NCBI GenBank assembly: GCA_947458455.1
Contig: CANGYJ010000004.1
Coordinates: 186,001 to 250,000, forward strand
Source of the DNA: Verrucomicrobiaceae bacterium
GTDB lineage: Bacteria; Verrucomicrobiota; Verrucomicrobiia; Verrucomicrobiales; Verrucomicrobiaceae
DNA length: 64,000 nucleotides
Direction of reading: 5' to 3'
In this document: positions 11,740 through 20,301 of the stretch, one piece after another
Layout: every line of letters begins with the position of its first letter
Position numbering within the stretch: position 1 is the first letter of the stretch
Translations under genes and position numbers: made by a program
Notes under the pieces: model-generated
Told to the model about the DNA's origin: nothing
The model's input: the letters and a program-made list of their open reading frames with translations, nothing else
Database searches by the model: none

Positions 11740-11958
11740 TCAAACCTCATCCGCCGAGGGATCGAAGGGCTTGTTGAACTTTGGCCCGCGCTCGCCGCCG
11801 TAAGTCTCGCGGAGGTATTCATCACCTTCGCTTTTCGTGCGTCGGATGTTCTTCGGCGCCACGAGATTTCCCACGCGCCGCCGCTCCGCGCGGCCCGCCT
11901 GCCATTGTTCCCAGGTCCAACGGCGGTCGGGTTTGATGGGTAGTGTTGTGGGTGTCAT
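11740..11958 (-). CDS. Small hypothetical protein
   Basis: 72 residues, highly charged, with a WTWEQWQAGRAERRRVGNL core and a GGERGPKFNKPFDPSADEV tail. No signal peptide or membrane segment. I do not recognise a family. It is accepted as a probable gene because it fills the gap between two genes in a coherent frame, has no overlapping alternative, and has the amino-acid composition of a real, basic, W-rich small protein. It converges with the oligopeptidase gene. Confidence 0.5.
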   Translation of the reverse strand: MTPTTLPIKPDRRWTWEQWQAGRAERRRVGNLVAPKNIRRTKSEGDEYLRETYGGERGPKFNKPFDPSADEV

Positions 11959-11973
11959 GCGGCTAGAAGTAGC

Positions 11974-12600
11974 TCAAGAGCGGGATTTTGCCAGTTCAGC
12001 TTCCACCTCGGTCTTGAAAGCCTCAAAAACAGATAGGCAGTTGAACTTGGGGCATGCAGCGATCTTTCGCGTCTCTTCCCAGTCGATTGGCAAATGACCC
12101 AAAAGAACCGCGGTCATGAGTTTCTTGGCGCACTCATCATCTTTTTCATCGTAGCCGCTGCAATAACACCGAGCAGCATACACTCGACCCACGAGCGCAT
12201 CTTCGACGGGAATCAGCGTGACTTCTCCCAGCAGAGTCTCAAGCACCACCAAATCCTTCTCCGCCCGGTAATCAATCTCCCCCAGCAGATCGATCCACAG
12301 GCCTTCGATGCCCCAGCTTTTGGCCCCACCGTGGGATTTGATGTCGGGGATCTGCCACATGATTTCCTCCATCTGCTCCGGCGTAGGCTGCGGCCAGCCC
12401 GTCCAACAAATATCCGTGTCGCCGGACATGTAGGCACCGTCGGTGTAGAACTCGATGGCTGAGCCACCGACCACGACCGGCTCAAAGCCCCGCTCGCGAA
12501 ACAACTCCGACACCAACCCGGCCAGCAGCAGAGCTTTGGCGTTCAAATCCGTCTCTTGGCGGATCACATCGAGTGCAGCGGTGATTTCGACCGTGGTCAT
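11974..12600 (-). CDS. Nucleotidyltransferase-fold protein (DUF6036/AbiEii-like)
   Basis: 208 residues from the ATG at 12600. The open frame continues upstream, but that part lies over the next gene and has no plausible family. The key segment is FEPVVVGGSAIEFYTDGAYMSGDTDI: a G-G-S motif followed by D-x-D, as in minimal nucleotidyltransferases that use two metal-binding aspartates. The middle (WGIEGLWIDLLGEIDYRAEKDLVVLE) would hold a third acidic residue. Proteins of this type often occur with a small helical partner, in toxin-antitoxin or tRNA/antibiotic nucleotidylation roles. No such partner is next to it, so the role is open. Confidence 0.7.
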   Translation of the reverse strand: MTTVEITAALDVIRQETDLNAKALLLAGLVSELFRERGFEPVVVGGSAIEFYTDGAYMSGDTDICWTGWPQPTPEQMEEIMWQIPDIKSHGGAKSWGIEGLWIDLLGEIDYRAEKDLVVLETLLGEVTLIPVEDALVGRVYAARCYCSGYDEKDDECAKKLMTAVLLGHLPIDWEETRKIAACPKFNCLSVFEAFKTEVEAELAKSRS

Positions 12601-12702
12601 GCGGCGAGAATACCCACGTTCCGGCCCTTTCGGCAAGAGAGACGACGCGGAGCACAAATCCGGCATGAAAGATGCCCCGTTCCATGCGTAGTCCTCCCCC
12701 CC

Positions 12703-15700
12703 ATGCGCCGTTTCGCCGTCTTTTTCGTCCCTGCTGTACTTTCCGTCCTTCCAGCCCACTCCGCCGACTGGAAGGCCGTCGAACCCATGCTCGCCGCCAA
12801 GTGCTACGAGTGCCACAACACCGACAAAATGAAGGGCGATGTCGATTTGAAGCAGTTCGCGGCGAATCCCGATGTGCCGGTGAATTTCCAGATCTGGAAC
12901 ACCGTGAAGGACACCATCGAAAACGGCGACATGCCGCCGAGGAAGTCCAAACAGCTCACTCCCGAGGAAAAAGCGGGCATCATCGGCTGGGTGCAACATT
13001 CGCTCGATCTGCTGGCCGAGGCGAAGTCCGGCGATCCAGGCCCGGTGACGATGCGCCGCCTCACGAATGCCGAGTATGATTACACCCTCCGCGACCTCAC
13101 GGGACGCGATTACGGCCTCGCCAAAGAATTCCAGACCGATGGCGGTGGCGGTGAAGGCTTCACCAACACCGGCGACGTGCTTTTCATGAGCCCGGCGGCC
13201 ATCGACAAGTATTTCGCCGCCGCGCGGAAGCTCGCGGATCATGCCACGATCATGCCGGGCACCGGCGTCGTGTTTCATCCGAACCGCATCGGCCTTCGCG
13301 GGCCGGAGCAGGTCAAAGCGCAGGCGCAGCAGGGCCTCTATGTCTGGTATCAGCAGAAAGCCGCGCCGCATCTACCGAAGGACTTCGATCCGATGCGCGA
13401 GGGCGATTACCTGCTCGCCTGCTGGAAGCACAAGCATGCCAAGACGCCGCTCGATCAGCTCGCGAAAGACATGAAGCTCAGCATTCACTTCCTGGGCAAC
13501 TGGTGGAACCTCGTGAACAGCGTGGAGCCAAAAAGCCGCTTCCTCGATCTCACCCGCGTGGCCTGGCGTGAGCTGCCAGCCGATGAAAAAGCCGCGCACG
13601 AACGCATCAAGGCCATTGAGGCCGACATGCTGAGCTGGAACAATCCGAAAAAGCCCGGCAGCGGCGTGCAGCGCCAGCAGCAGGACAGTGACGGCATCCG
13701 CCCCTATCCGATGCAGACCTCTGTGAACGGCAAAACGCACGTTCATCTCTGCTTTGGCGACATCGGCGATGGTAACAAAGGCGACATCGCGCTCGTGACC
13801 TACATCGAGGTCAGCATCGGCAAGAAGAAGGAAAACTACTTCCACTGGCTCAACAAGACACTCGACGAAAAGAAGAAGCTGGCCGCTGCCAACCCACCGC
13901 CGCCGAATCTCGATGCACTGAAGGCCCGCATTGCCGAGCTGGAAAAAATGCGCGGCGTGTATGGCAAACACCCGCAGCCTGGCCGCCAGATCGAGCCGCA
14001 GGTGCTCGCCTTTGCCGCGCCCACCGTTTTCACCCTGCCGCTGCCGGAAGGCGCGCATTGGTTGAAGGTGGACACACGCCTCGACATGCAAAACCCCGAG
14101 GTCGATGCCGCCACCATCCAGTGGACGCTCAGCACCGACAAGCCACGCGACGTGTCGAAGATCATCCCCGGTGTGGTCACCATCTGGAAGCGCGGCACCA
14201 AAGCCGCCAGCGAGACGATGAACGACTTCAACAAGATGAAGGCCGCCTTTCCCGACATGTTTGAGCGCCGCCTCGAAGAGGTCGCAAACAACCTCTACCG
14301 CGGCGGCAAGCCGAACATCACCGTCTATTACTTCAGCGATGATCAACTCGGCCAGCTCCTCGGTCAGCAGGACAAGGACATGCTCGTCGCGATGAAAAAA
14401 GACTGGGGCTACAACGCCACGCCGAACCTCAACAAGCAACAGCAGCAGGAATACGACGGTGCCCTGCTCTGGCACCTGCATCAGTTTGCCCGCAAAGCCT
14501 GGCGCAGGCCCATCACCGAGGAAGAAACCACAAAGCTCGACGCCCTCTACTTCACCAGCCGTGCGAAGGAGCTCGACCGCGAATCCGCCGCGCGTGAAGT
14601 GCTCGTGCGTGTGCTCGTGTCGCCCAATTTCCTCTTCAAAGCCGAGACACTGCCGCCCATCGCCGACGCGAAGACCACCGAGCTGCCGCTGAATGCCCAC
14701 GAGCTCGCCTCACGCCTCAGTTATTTCCTCTGGGCCTCCTTGCCCGACTGGCAGCTCCGCAAAGCCGCCGATGACGGCAGCTTGCTCAAACCCGAAGTGC
14801 TCGCCGCACACACCCAGCGCATGCTGCGCGATCCGAAGGCCTCCGCTTTGGCAAAAGAGTTCGCGGGCCAGTGGTTGAAGTTCAACGGCTTCGACGAGAA
14901 GAGCACCGTCGATGAGAAAAAATTCCCGCAGTTCACGCCCGAGCTGCGAAACGACATGCTGCGCGAGGCCGTCGAGTTCTTCACCCATCTCGTCCGCGAT
15001 GATCGCAACGTCTCCGACATCATCGGCGGCGACTACACTTTCATTAATGAGCGCCTCGCCAAGCACTACGGCATCCCCGGCGTCACTGGCGGCGACTACC
15101 GCGAGGTCAAAGCCACTCAGCAAAACCGCGGCGGACTCCTCGGCATGGGCGCCATCTTGACGAAGACCTCCCGCCCCCACCGCACCAGCCCCGTCGTGCG
15201 TGGCGATTACCTTTATCAGGTCGTCCTCGGCTTCAGCAGCCCACCGCCGCCACCGAACGTCCCCGAACTCAAAGAAACCAGCAAGCCATCGTCTTTGCGC
15301 GAGGCCCTCATGCAGCACCGCACCGACTCCGCCTGCGCCGTCTGCCACGAGCGCATCGACCCCCTCGGCTTCGCCTTGGAAAGCTACGACCCCATCGGCC
15401 GCTTCCGCCCCACCGATGAAGCCGGCGGCAAAATCGACGACACCGGCGAAATGATGGACGGCACCCAATTCACCGGCCTCCCCGGCCTCCGCGACTACCT
15501 TAAAAAGAACGAACCCCAGTTCCTCACCCAATTCACCCGCAAACTCCTTGGCTACGCCCTCGGCCGCCAGACCCTGCCAAGCGACAAAAAGCTCCTCCAG
15601 CAGATGCAGGCCTCGCTCAAAGCCAACGGCGGCAAGTTTTCCGCTGCCGTGCTGGAGATCGTGAAGAGCCGCCAGTTCCTGAATCGACGCGCAGAACCGC

Positions 15701-15720
15701 AGGTGGCGGGGAATCCGTGA
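12703..15720 (+). CDS. Secreted DUF1592/PSCyt-type c-haem protein (DUF1587-DUF1592-DUF1588-DUF1585)
   Basis: 1005 residues with a signal peptide (residues 1-21). An N-terminal cytochrome-c-like domain has C34-Y-E-C37-H38. MRRLTNAEYDYTLRDLTG is the DUF1587 signature. DUF1592 covers the middle (ASRLSYFLWASLPD). DUF1588 has C878-A-V-C881-H882-ERIDPLGFALESYDPIGR, and a DUF1585-like end follows (FTRKLLGYALGRQTLPSDKK). Proteins of this architecture are expanded in Planctomycetes and Verrucomicrobia and are thought to be periplasmic or outer-surface redox proteins, but no reaction is established. A coiled-coil-like insertion (about 390-430) contains KKKLAAANPP. Usually a DUF1552 partner gene follows; here none does. 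Confidence 0.92.
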   Translation: MRRFAVFFVPAVLSVLPAHSADWKAVEPMLAAKCYECHNTDKMKGDVDLKQFAANPDVPVNFQIWNTVKDTIENGDMPPRKSKQLTPEEKAGIIGWVQHSLDLLAEAKSGDPGPVTMRRLTNAEYDYTLRDLTGRDYGLAKEFQTDGGGGEGFTNTGDVLFMSPAAIDKYFAAARKLADHATIMPGTGVVFHPNRIGLRGPEQVKAQAQQGLYVWYQQKAAPHLPKDFDPMREGDYLLACWKHKHAKTPLDQLAKDMKLSIHFLGNWWNLVNSVEPKSRFLDLTRVAWRELPADEKAAHERIKAIEADMLSWNNPKKPGSGVQRQQQDSDGIRPYPMQTSVNGKTHVHLCFGDIGDGNKGDIALVTYIEVSIGKKKENYFHWLNKTLDEKKKLAAANPPPPNLDALKARIAELEKMRGVYGKHPQPGRQIEPQVLAFAAPTVFTLPLPEGAHWLKVDTRLDMQNPEVDAATIQWTLSTDKPRDVSKIIPGVVTIWKRGTKAASETMNDFNKMKAAFPDMFERRLEEVANNLYRGGKPNITVYYFSDDQLGQLLGQQDKDMLVAMKKDWGYNATPNLNKQQQQEYDGALLWHLHQFARKAWRRPITEEETTKLDALYFTSRAKELDRESAAREVLVRVLVSPNFLFKAETLPPIADAKTTELPLNAHELASRLSYFLWASLPDWQLRKAADDGSLLKPEVLAAHTQRMLRDPKASALAKEFAGQWLKFNGFDEKSTVDEKKFPQFTPELRNDMLREAVEFFTHLVRDDRNVSDIIGGDYTFINERLAKHYGIPGVTGGDYREVKATQQNRGGLLGMGAILTKTSRPHRTSPVVRGDYLYQVVLGFSSPPPPPNVPELKETSKPSSLREALMQHRTDSACAVCHERIDPLGFALESYDPIGRFRPTDEAGGKIDDTGEMMDGTQFTGLPGLRDYLKKNEPQFLTQFTRKLLGYALGRQTLPSDKKLLQQMQASLKANGGKFSAAVLEIVKSRQFLNRRAEPQVAGNP

Positions 15721-15722
15721 TT

Positions 15723-16124
15723 TCAATCCAACGCACGCTTTTCGAGGATCGCCTGTCTTTGGAGCAGATTCAGATCGCTGTTGAACTGGAGCAGCCACGC
15801 GGTGGTACGCCCGACATCCGTGATTCCGAGAATGCGTGCTCCATCGCGTCGGAAATGGTCTTCCCAGCGGTCCTTGCGCGGATCGAAGAGCCGCACGGGC
15901 TGGTTGGTATCCGGGTCCAGGCTGCACAGGTTGGTGCCCTTGTGCAGATTGCAGCCAGAACAGGCCAGAGCGAGGTTTTCCTCAGTCATAGGGCCTCGAT
16001 GCTGTCTTGCCACGATGTGCTCCATGTGAAAGGCGGCGTCGATTTCATCCTGCATCCGCAGACGGCAGTATTCGCAGCGCCATAGCGCTCGCTCCCGGAC
16101 GCGATCTCGCAGCTTTGCGTCCAA
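15723..16124 (-). CDS. HNH endonuclease family protein
   Basis: 133 residues. The HNH beta-beta-alpha-metal fold is clear: a CEYC pair (zinc knuckle), then FHMEHIVARQHRG (H-x-x-H around the first catalytic histidine), then NLALACSGCNLHKGTNL (N and H, with the second C-x-x-C). The C-terminal part contains LFDPRKDRWEDHFRRDGARILG, typical of the small HNH proteins common in cyanobacteria, Planctomycetes and Verrucomicrobia. Such proteins nick or cut DNA; the biological role of this subtype is not settled. It is preceded on the same strand, two bases away, by a 111-residue partner. Confidence 0.9.
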   Translation of the reverse strand: MDAKLRDRVRERALWRCEYCRLRMQDEIDAAFHMEHIVARQHRGPMTEENLALACSGCNLHKGTNLCSLDPDTNQPVRLFDPRKDRWEDHFRRDGARILGITDVGRTTAWLLQFNSDLNLLQRQAILEKRALD

Positions 16125-16126
16125 GA

Positions 16127-16462
16127 TCAGGCCACTTTGAGGTTTTGGAGGAAAGCTCCGGCCTTCAAACGAAGCACCGACATCAGTTTGGACGAGTGGA
16201 TCAGCGCCTCATACTCGCTGCGCTCCGCAGAGTTCAGGGTGCCTTCGCCAACCTTCCCTCCCAGCTCCTCCATGCGGGAAATGCGCTCGGGATTGGCCGG
16301 CATGTTCACCAGCCGCCAAGCACCTTCTACCGTGAAGATGGGTTCGGAGGGATTCAGCACCTGTTCGAGCTCGGCGAAGGCGTTCATAATGAGGCGATCA
16401 TGCCATGAAACCGCTTTTGAGGCAAGCTGGTCGTGGGTGTCGGCCTTGCGGGAGTCTTGCAT
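16127..16462 (-). CDS. Small helical protein paired with the HNH nuclease
   Basis: 111 residues, predicted mostly helical. The C-terminal half ISRMEELGGKVGEGTLNSAERSEYEALIHSSKLMSVLRLKA matches a recurring small protein type found just upstream of HNH nucleases (pattern L-x-x-G-x-L-x-x-x-E-x-x-E-Y-E-x-L). It has no catalytic motif. The stop lies two bases before the HNH start, so the two are almost certainly translated together. A regulatory or inhibitory role toward the nuclease is inference from pairing only. The start codon may be a downstream methionine such as the one in RLIMNAFAELEQVL. Confidence 0.7.
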   Translation of the reverse strand: MQDSRKADTHDQLASKAVSWHDRLIMNAFAELEQVLNPSEPIFTVEGAWRLVNMPANPERISRMEELGGKVGEGTLNSAERSEYEALIHSSKLMSVLRLKAGAFLQNLKVA

Positions 16463-16522
16463 CCGTGTCTCGCGGCGAAACCGATGCGAAAGGCTCTTGT
16501 GTCCTCACGACATCCCAAAAAG

Positions 16523-16596
16523 CGCACCCGGCAGGGATCGAACCTGCGACCGACGGATTAGAAATCCGCTGCTCTAGTCCACTGAGCTACGGGTGC
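16523..16596 (-). tRNA. tRNA-Arg (anticodon TCT)
   Basis: The reverse complement folds into a complete cloverleaf. There is a 7-bp acceptor stem (GCACCCG with CGGGTGC), a 4-bp D stem (GCTC/GAGC), a 5-bp anticodon stem (GCGGA/TCCGT, one G-U), the loop TTTCTAA with anticodon TCT (reads AGA), a 5-base variable loop, and a GCAGG/CCTGC T stem with TTCGATC. The discriminator is G. The CCA end is not encoded. A short T-run follows in the direction of transcription. Confidence 0.95.
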
Positions 16597-16711
16597 ATGA
16601 CGGGAAGGCAGCGCATGATGCACGGCTTTACGACGACGGCAACTCATCGCGAAGTTGATGAACTTCCCGCCGGACGGGCGTTAAGGTGGGCCGCAGCATC
16701 CCGACCCTCTG

Positions 16712-18733
16712 ATGAAAGCCACTCCGCTCCTTCTCGCCGCCCTTTTCACCTCCATCGCTCCTGCGGAGGACATTCGCCAACAACCGCCGAAGGACCTGAA
16801 CGGCTACTTTCCCTTCAACCCGCCCTCGTCGCTGAGTGAGTGGGATGAGCGCAAAGACTACGTGCGCCGCCAAATCCTCGTCGCGGAGGGTTTGTGGCCG
16901 ATGCCGACGAAGACGCCGCTGAATCCCGTGATTCACGGCAAGGTCGAAGGCGATGGCTTCACGGTCGAAAAGGTCTACTTCGGGTCCGCACCGGGCTTCT
17001 ACGTCACTGGCAGTCTTTGGAAGCCGAAAGAGATCAAAGGCAAGGTGCCCGGCATCCTGTTTGCCCACGGGCATTGGAAGGACGCACGTCTGTCCTTGGA
17101 GACGGATGAGAAAGTGCGGCAAGAAATCGCCATCGGAGCGGAACGCTTTGAAAAAGGCGGCAAGAGCATCTTCCAGAGCCTGTGCGTGCAGCTCGCCCGC
17201 ATGGGCTGCATCGTGTGGCAGTGGGACATGCTCAGCGATTCGGACTCGGTGCAGATCCCGCGTGAGGTCGTGCATACCTTTGCCAAACAGCGGGCGGAGA
17301 TGAACACGACGGAGAACTGGGGCCTCTTCAGCCCGCAGGCCGAGTCGAACCTGCAATCCATCATGGGCCTACAGACGCTCAATGCCGTGCGCGGCCTCGA
17401 TTTCCTGCTGTCGCTGCCGGAGGTCGATCCGAAGCGCACCGCCATCACCGGTGCCAGCGGCGGCGGTACGCAGACGATGCTCCTCGCCGCCATCGACGAC
17501 CGCATCCAGCTCTCCTTTCCCTGCGTGATGGTGAGCACGTCCATGCAGGGCGGCTGCACCTGCGAAAACGCCAGCCTGCTGCGCATCGGCACCGGCAATG
17601 TCGAGTTCGCCGGCGTCTTTGCCCCGAAGCCCCAGGGCATGAACAGCGCCGACGACTGGACCAAGGAAATGGCCACCAAGGGCTTTCCTGATCTCCAAAA
17701 GCTCTACGGCACCTTCGGCAAGAAGGACGACGTCTTCCTCCTGCGCGGCGAGCACTTCAAACACAACTACAACGCCGTCACCCGCAGCGCCTTCTACACC
17801 TTCCTCAACAAGCACTTCAAACTTGGCCACACCTCGCCCGTCATCGAAAAAGACTACGAACCGCTCTCCCGCGAGCAACTCACCGTCTGGGACGACCAGC
17901 ACCCCGCGCCGAAAGCGGGCGATCCCGAGTTCGAGCGCCAGTTGCTCAAGTGGCTCGCGGATGACACGCAGAAGCAACTCGCCAACGCCGACGCCGAAAA
18001 AGTGCTGCGCCCCGCCATCGAAGTCGTCATCGGTCGCACCTATGACAAAGCCGGCAGCGTCGAGTGGGAACTCACAGACAAACAAGACGGCGGCGACCAT
18101 CTCGAAATGACCGGCACGCTCAAAAACACGACGCACAGCGAGGAAATCAACGTCGCCTGGCTCTACCCGAAGAACTGGAACGGCCGCGTGGTCATCTGGC
18201 TCGATGACAACGGCAAGCCCGGCCTGCAAAACGACGACGTGAAGAAACTCGTCGCCGCTGGCAGCGCCGTAGTCGGAGCCGATCTACTCTTCCAGGGCGG
18301 TGAGCCGGCCAATGAAACGCGCGTCGTCGCCAACCCACGCGAATTCGCCGGCTACACGCACGGTTACAATCATGCGCTCTTCGCCCAGCGGGTGCATGAT
18401 GTGCTCTCGCTCGCCACCTTCCTGCGAAACACCCAAGTCGGCTCGCATCCCAATCCGAAGACCGTCTGCCTCGCTGCCTTCGGCCCTCAAACCGGCCCCA
18501 TCGCCACCGCCGCGCTCGCCATGCTCCCCGGAGCCATCGACCGTGCCGCCATCGACACCCACGGCTTCCGATTCGGCAAAGTGCTCAACTACCGCGACCC
18601 CATGTTCCTCCCCGGCGGCTCCAAATACCTCGACCTCCCCGGCTTCCTCAAGCTGGCCGGGCCTTGCGCCCTGTGGCTGAAAGGCGAGGGCAAGGAACCC
18701 AAAGATGCGGTGGTGGAGTGGCTGGGGAAGTGA
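16712..18733 (+). CDS. Secreted alpha/beta hydrolase, acetylxylan-esterase/CE-like, two-domain
   Basis: 673 residues with a signal peptide (residues 1-18). The first domain has VPGILFAHGHWKDAR (oxyanion region) and the nucleophile elbow TGASGGGTQT with S249. A GEHFKHNYN segment at about 350 may carry the histidine. A second, hydrolase-like half (about 430-673) has VVGADLLFQGGEP and AAFGPQTGP in place of a canonical Gly-x-Ser-x-Gly, so it looks catalytically inactive. The family is common in Verrucomicrobia and Planctomycetes and is annotated as acetylxylan esterase or dienelactone-hydrolase-like. The exact ester substrate is unknown. It opens a run of secreted hydrolase genes. Confidence 0.8.
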   Translation: MKATPLLLAALFTSIAPAEDIRQQPPKDLNGYFPFNPPSSLSEWDERKDYVRRQILVAEGLWPMPTKTPLNPVIHGKVEGDGFTVEKVYFGSAPGFYVTGSLWKPKEIKGKVPGILFAHGHWKDARLSLETDEKVRQEIAIGAERFEKGGKSIFQSLCVQLARMGCIVWQWDMLSDSDSVQIPREVVHTFAKQRAEMNTTENWGLFSPQAESNLQSIMGLQTLNAVRGLDFLLSLPEVDPKRTAITGASGGGTQTMLLAAIDDRIQLSFPCVMVSTSMQGGCTCENASLLRIGTGNVEFAGVFAPKPQGMNSADDWTKEMATKGFPDLQKLYGTFGKKDDVFLLRGEHFKHNYNAVTRSAFYTFLNKHFKLGHTSPVIEKDYEPLSREQLTVWDDQHPAPKAGDPEFERQLLKWLADDTQKQLANADAEKVLRPAIEVVIGRTYDKAGSVEWELTDKQDGGDHLEMTGTLKNTTHSEEINVAWLYPKNWNGRVVIWLDDNGKPGLQNDDVKKLVAAGSAVVGADLLFQGGEPANETRVVANPREFAGYTHGYNHALFAQRVHDVLSLATFLRNTQVGSHPNPKTVCLAAFGPQTGPIATAALAMLPGAIDRAAIDTHGFRFGKVLNYRDPMFLPGGSKYLDLPGFLKLAGPCALWLKGEGKEPKDAVVEWLGK

Positions 18734-18763
18734 GATGCTGCGTGTCCAAACCCACTCGCAAAT

Positions 18764-19348
18764 TTGAAAGACAAACCACAAAAGCTATCTTGGGGACCTC
18801 GCATCTTGCTGATGTTCTTCGCCACGACTGCCTTAATTCTGGGTCTTGGTCTGTTTTTCGTCGTTATTGTCTGGAACACTTTGTACGGCTATTGGCGCAC
18901 GCGGGACAAAGTGACGGTTGCAGCTCATCTGCAATCCGTTGAACTCAAACGGTCCGGCAGAAGATGCAAAACCGTCGCACGCTACGAATATCAAGTCGGA
19001 GCGAGGCACTTCGTCGGATCGGAAGTATCGCTCTTTAGGTACACAGATGATTTCTACGAACCACTTTCGGTCGCATTGAAATCAAACAAACCTATCCGAG
19101 TTTTCATTGACCCGCAGCATCCAGATTTTGCGGTCATTGATCGAAGTTTCAGCGAACGGCCCATTTTGGTAGCAACTCCATTTTCGCTGATGCTCATCGG
19201 ATTCGGCTCCTACATCCTTTGGCATCTTTGGCACCACAAAGAACCCAAACCCAAGCCCTCACCTCATGATCGCCACCCACGTTCTAGGCACATCAAAAAG
19301 CGTTCGCCGAACCCCGTGACGATTTCAGAAGAGCGTCCAGAAACCTGA
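18764..19348 (+). CDS. DUF3592-like membrane protein
   Basis: 194 residues from a TTG start. Two membrane helices flank a small beta domain: residues about 13-38 (LLMFFATTALILGLGLFFVVIVW) and about 137-157 (VATPFSLMLIGFGSYILWHLW). The region between shows the DUF3592 pattern, V-x-A-x-L-x-S-V-E...ARYEYQVGARHFVGSEVS and VFIDPQHPDFAVID. The tail is basic and probably cytoplasmic. It starts 30 bases after the hydrolase stop. Its base composition is visibly more AT-rich than its neighbours (for example near 18,960-19,150), which may mark a more recently acquired gene. Function unknown. Confidence 0.65.
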   Translation: MKDKPQKLSWGPRILLMFFATTALILGLGLFFVVIVWNTLYGYWRTRDKVTVAAHLQSVELKRSGRRCKTVARYEYQVGARHFVGSEVSLFRYTDDFYEPLSVALKSNKPIRVFIDPQHPDFAVIDRSFSERPILVATPFSLMLIGFGSYILWHLWHHKEPKPKPSPHDRHPRSRHIKKRSPNPVTISEERPET

Positions 19349-19471
19349 TGCCTGCCAGTCAAACCGTGGTGAGAACGGAGGAGTGGCGAAAGATACGCGG
19401 CATGATCCAGAGCGGCACGCAACTTGAGCCGTGGCGCATTCGTTTGGATGTCTCCACCCTTCTCCAAAGCC

Positions 19472-20251
19472 ATGCGATACCTTTTCACCTTCCTCTGCCT
19501 CATTAGCTTCCTCACCGCGCAGGAGGTCAAGCTGCCGTCGAAGGAGCAGTTTCATCTGTTCTTGCTCGTGGGGCAGTCCAATATGGCGGGGCGTGGCGTG
19601 ATGGAGGCGCAGGACAAGACGCCGCATCCGCGTGTGCTCATGCTGAGCAAGGACGGCCAGTGGGTGCCGGCGGTGGATCCAATGCACTTCGACAAGCCGA
19701 GCGTGGGCGTGGGTCTGGGCAAAACGTTTGGTCAGATCATGGCGGAGGCGAAGCCGGGCGTGACGATCGGCCTCATTCCGTGCGCGGTGGGAGGCTCGCC
19801 AATCGACTCGTGGCAGCCGGGGGTGTTTTACCCGCCGACAAAGAGTTATCCGTGGGATGACACGGCGAAGCGAGTGGCCCTTTCGCTACCCGCAGGCACG
19901 ATCAAAGGCATCCTGTGGCATCAGGGCGAGAGCGATTGCAAACCGGAGCTGGCCTCCGCCTATGCGCCCAAGCTCCACGACCTCGTGAAGCGTCTCCGCG
20001 AGCTGGTGAAAGCACCCGATGCGCCCTTCATCGCCGGGCAGATGGGCAAGTTCGACGAGGTGCCGTGGACGCCGGAGATCGTGATGGTGGACAAGGCCCA
20101 TCAAGAGCTGCCCAAGCATGTCTCGAATGCGGCCTTCGTCATCGCCGAGGGCCTCAAGCACAAGGGCGACAAGATCCACTTCGATGCCGCAGCGTATCGC
20201 GAGCTGGGCAAACGCTATGCCGAGGCGTTTTCGAAAATGAAGCGTCTATGA
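19472..20251 (+). CDS. Secreted sialate O-acetylesterase domain (SASA/DUF303) protein
   Basis: 259 residues from ATG 19472, which places a signal peptide (LFTFLCLISFLTAQ) at the N-terminus; the in-frame start 48 bases upstream would bury it. Block I of the SASA SGNH-type fold is FLLVGQSNMAGRG, with S36 as nucleophile. Block III-like ILWHQGESD lies near 147-155, and a C-terminal D-x-x-H-type block is represented by GDKIHFDAAAYRELG. Such enzymes remove O-acetyl groups from sialic acids or from plant and algal polysaccharides. A sialidase-like gene lies 5 kb away on the other strand, so a role in glycan deacetylation fits the region. Confidence 0.9.
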   Translation: MRYLFTFLCLISFLTAQEVKLPSKEQFHLFLLVGQSNMAGRGVMEAQDKTPHPRVLMLSKDGQWVPAVDPMHFDKPSVGVGLGKTFGQIMAEAKPGVTIGLIPCAVGGSPIDSWQPGVFYPPTKSYPWDDTAKRVALSLPAGTIKGILWHQGESDCKPELASAYAPKLHDLVKRLRELVKAPDAPFIAGQMGKFDEVPWTPEIVMVDKAHQELPKHVSNAAFVIAEGLKHKGDKIHFDAAAYRELGKRYAEAFSKMKRL

Positions 20252-20301
20252 GATCCACGCCCGTGAGCTGTGATCGCTTCATCAAGCTCTCAAACGTGGG
20301 A

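Noticed and set aside
14710..15927. 405-residue minus-strand frame over the DUF1592 and HNH genes
   Set aside because: Both covered genes are recognisable on their own strands; no family signal in the shadow.
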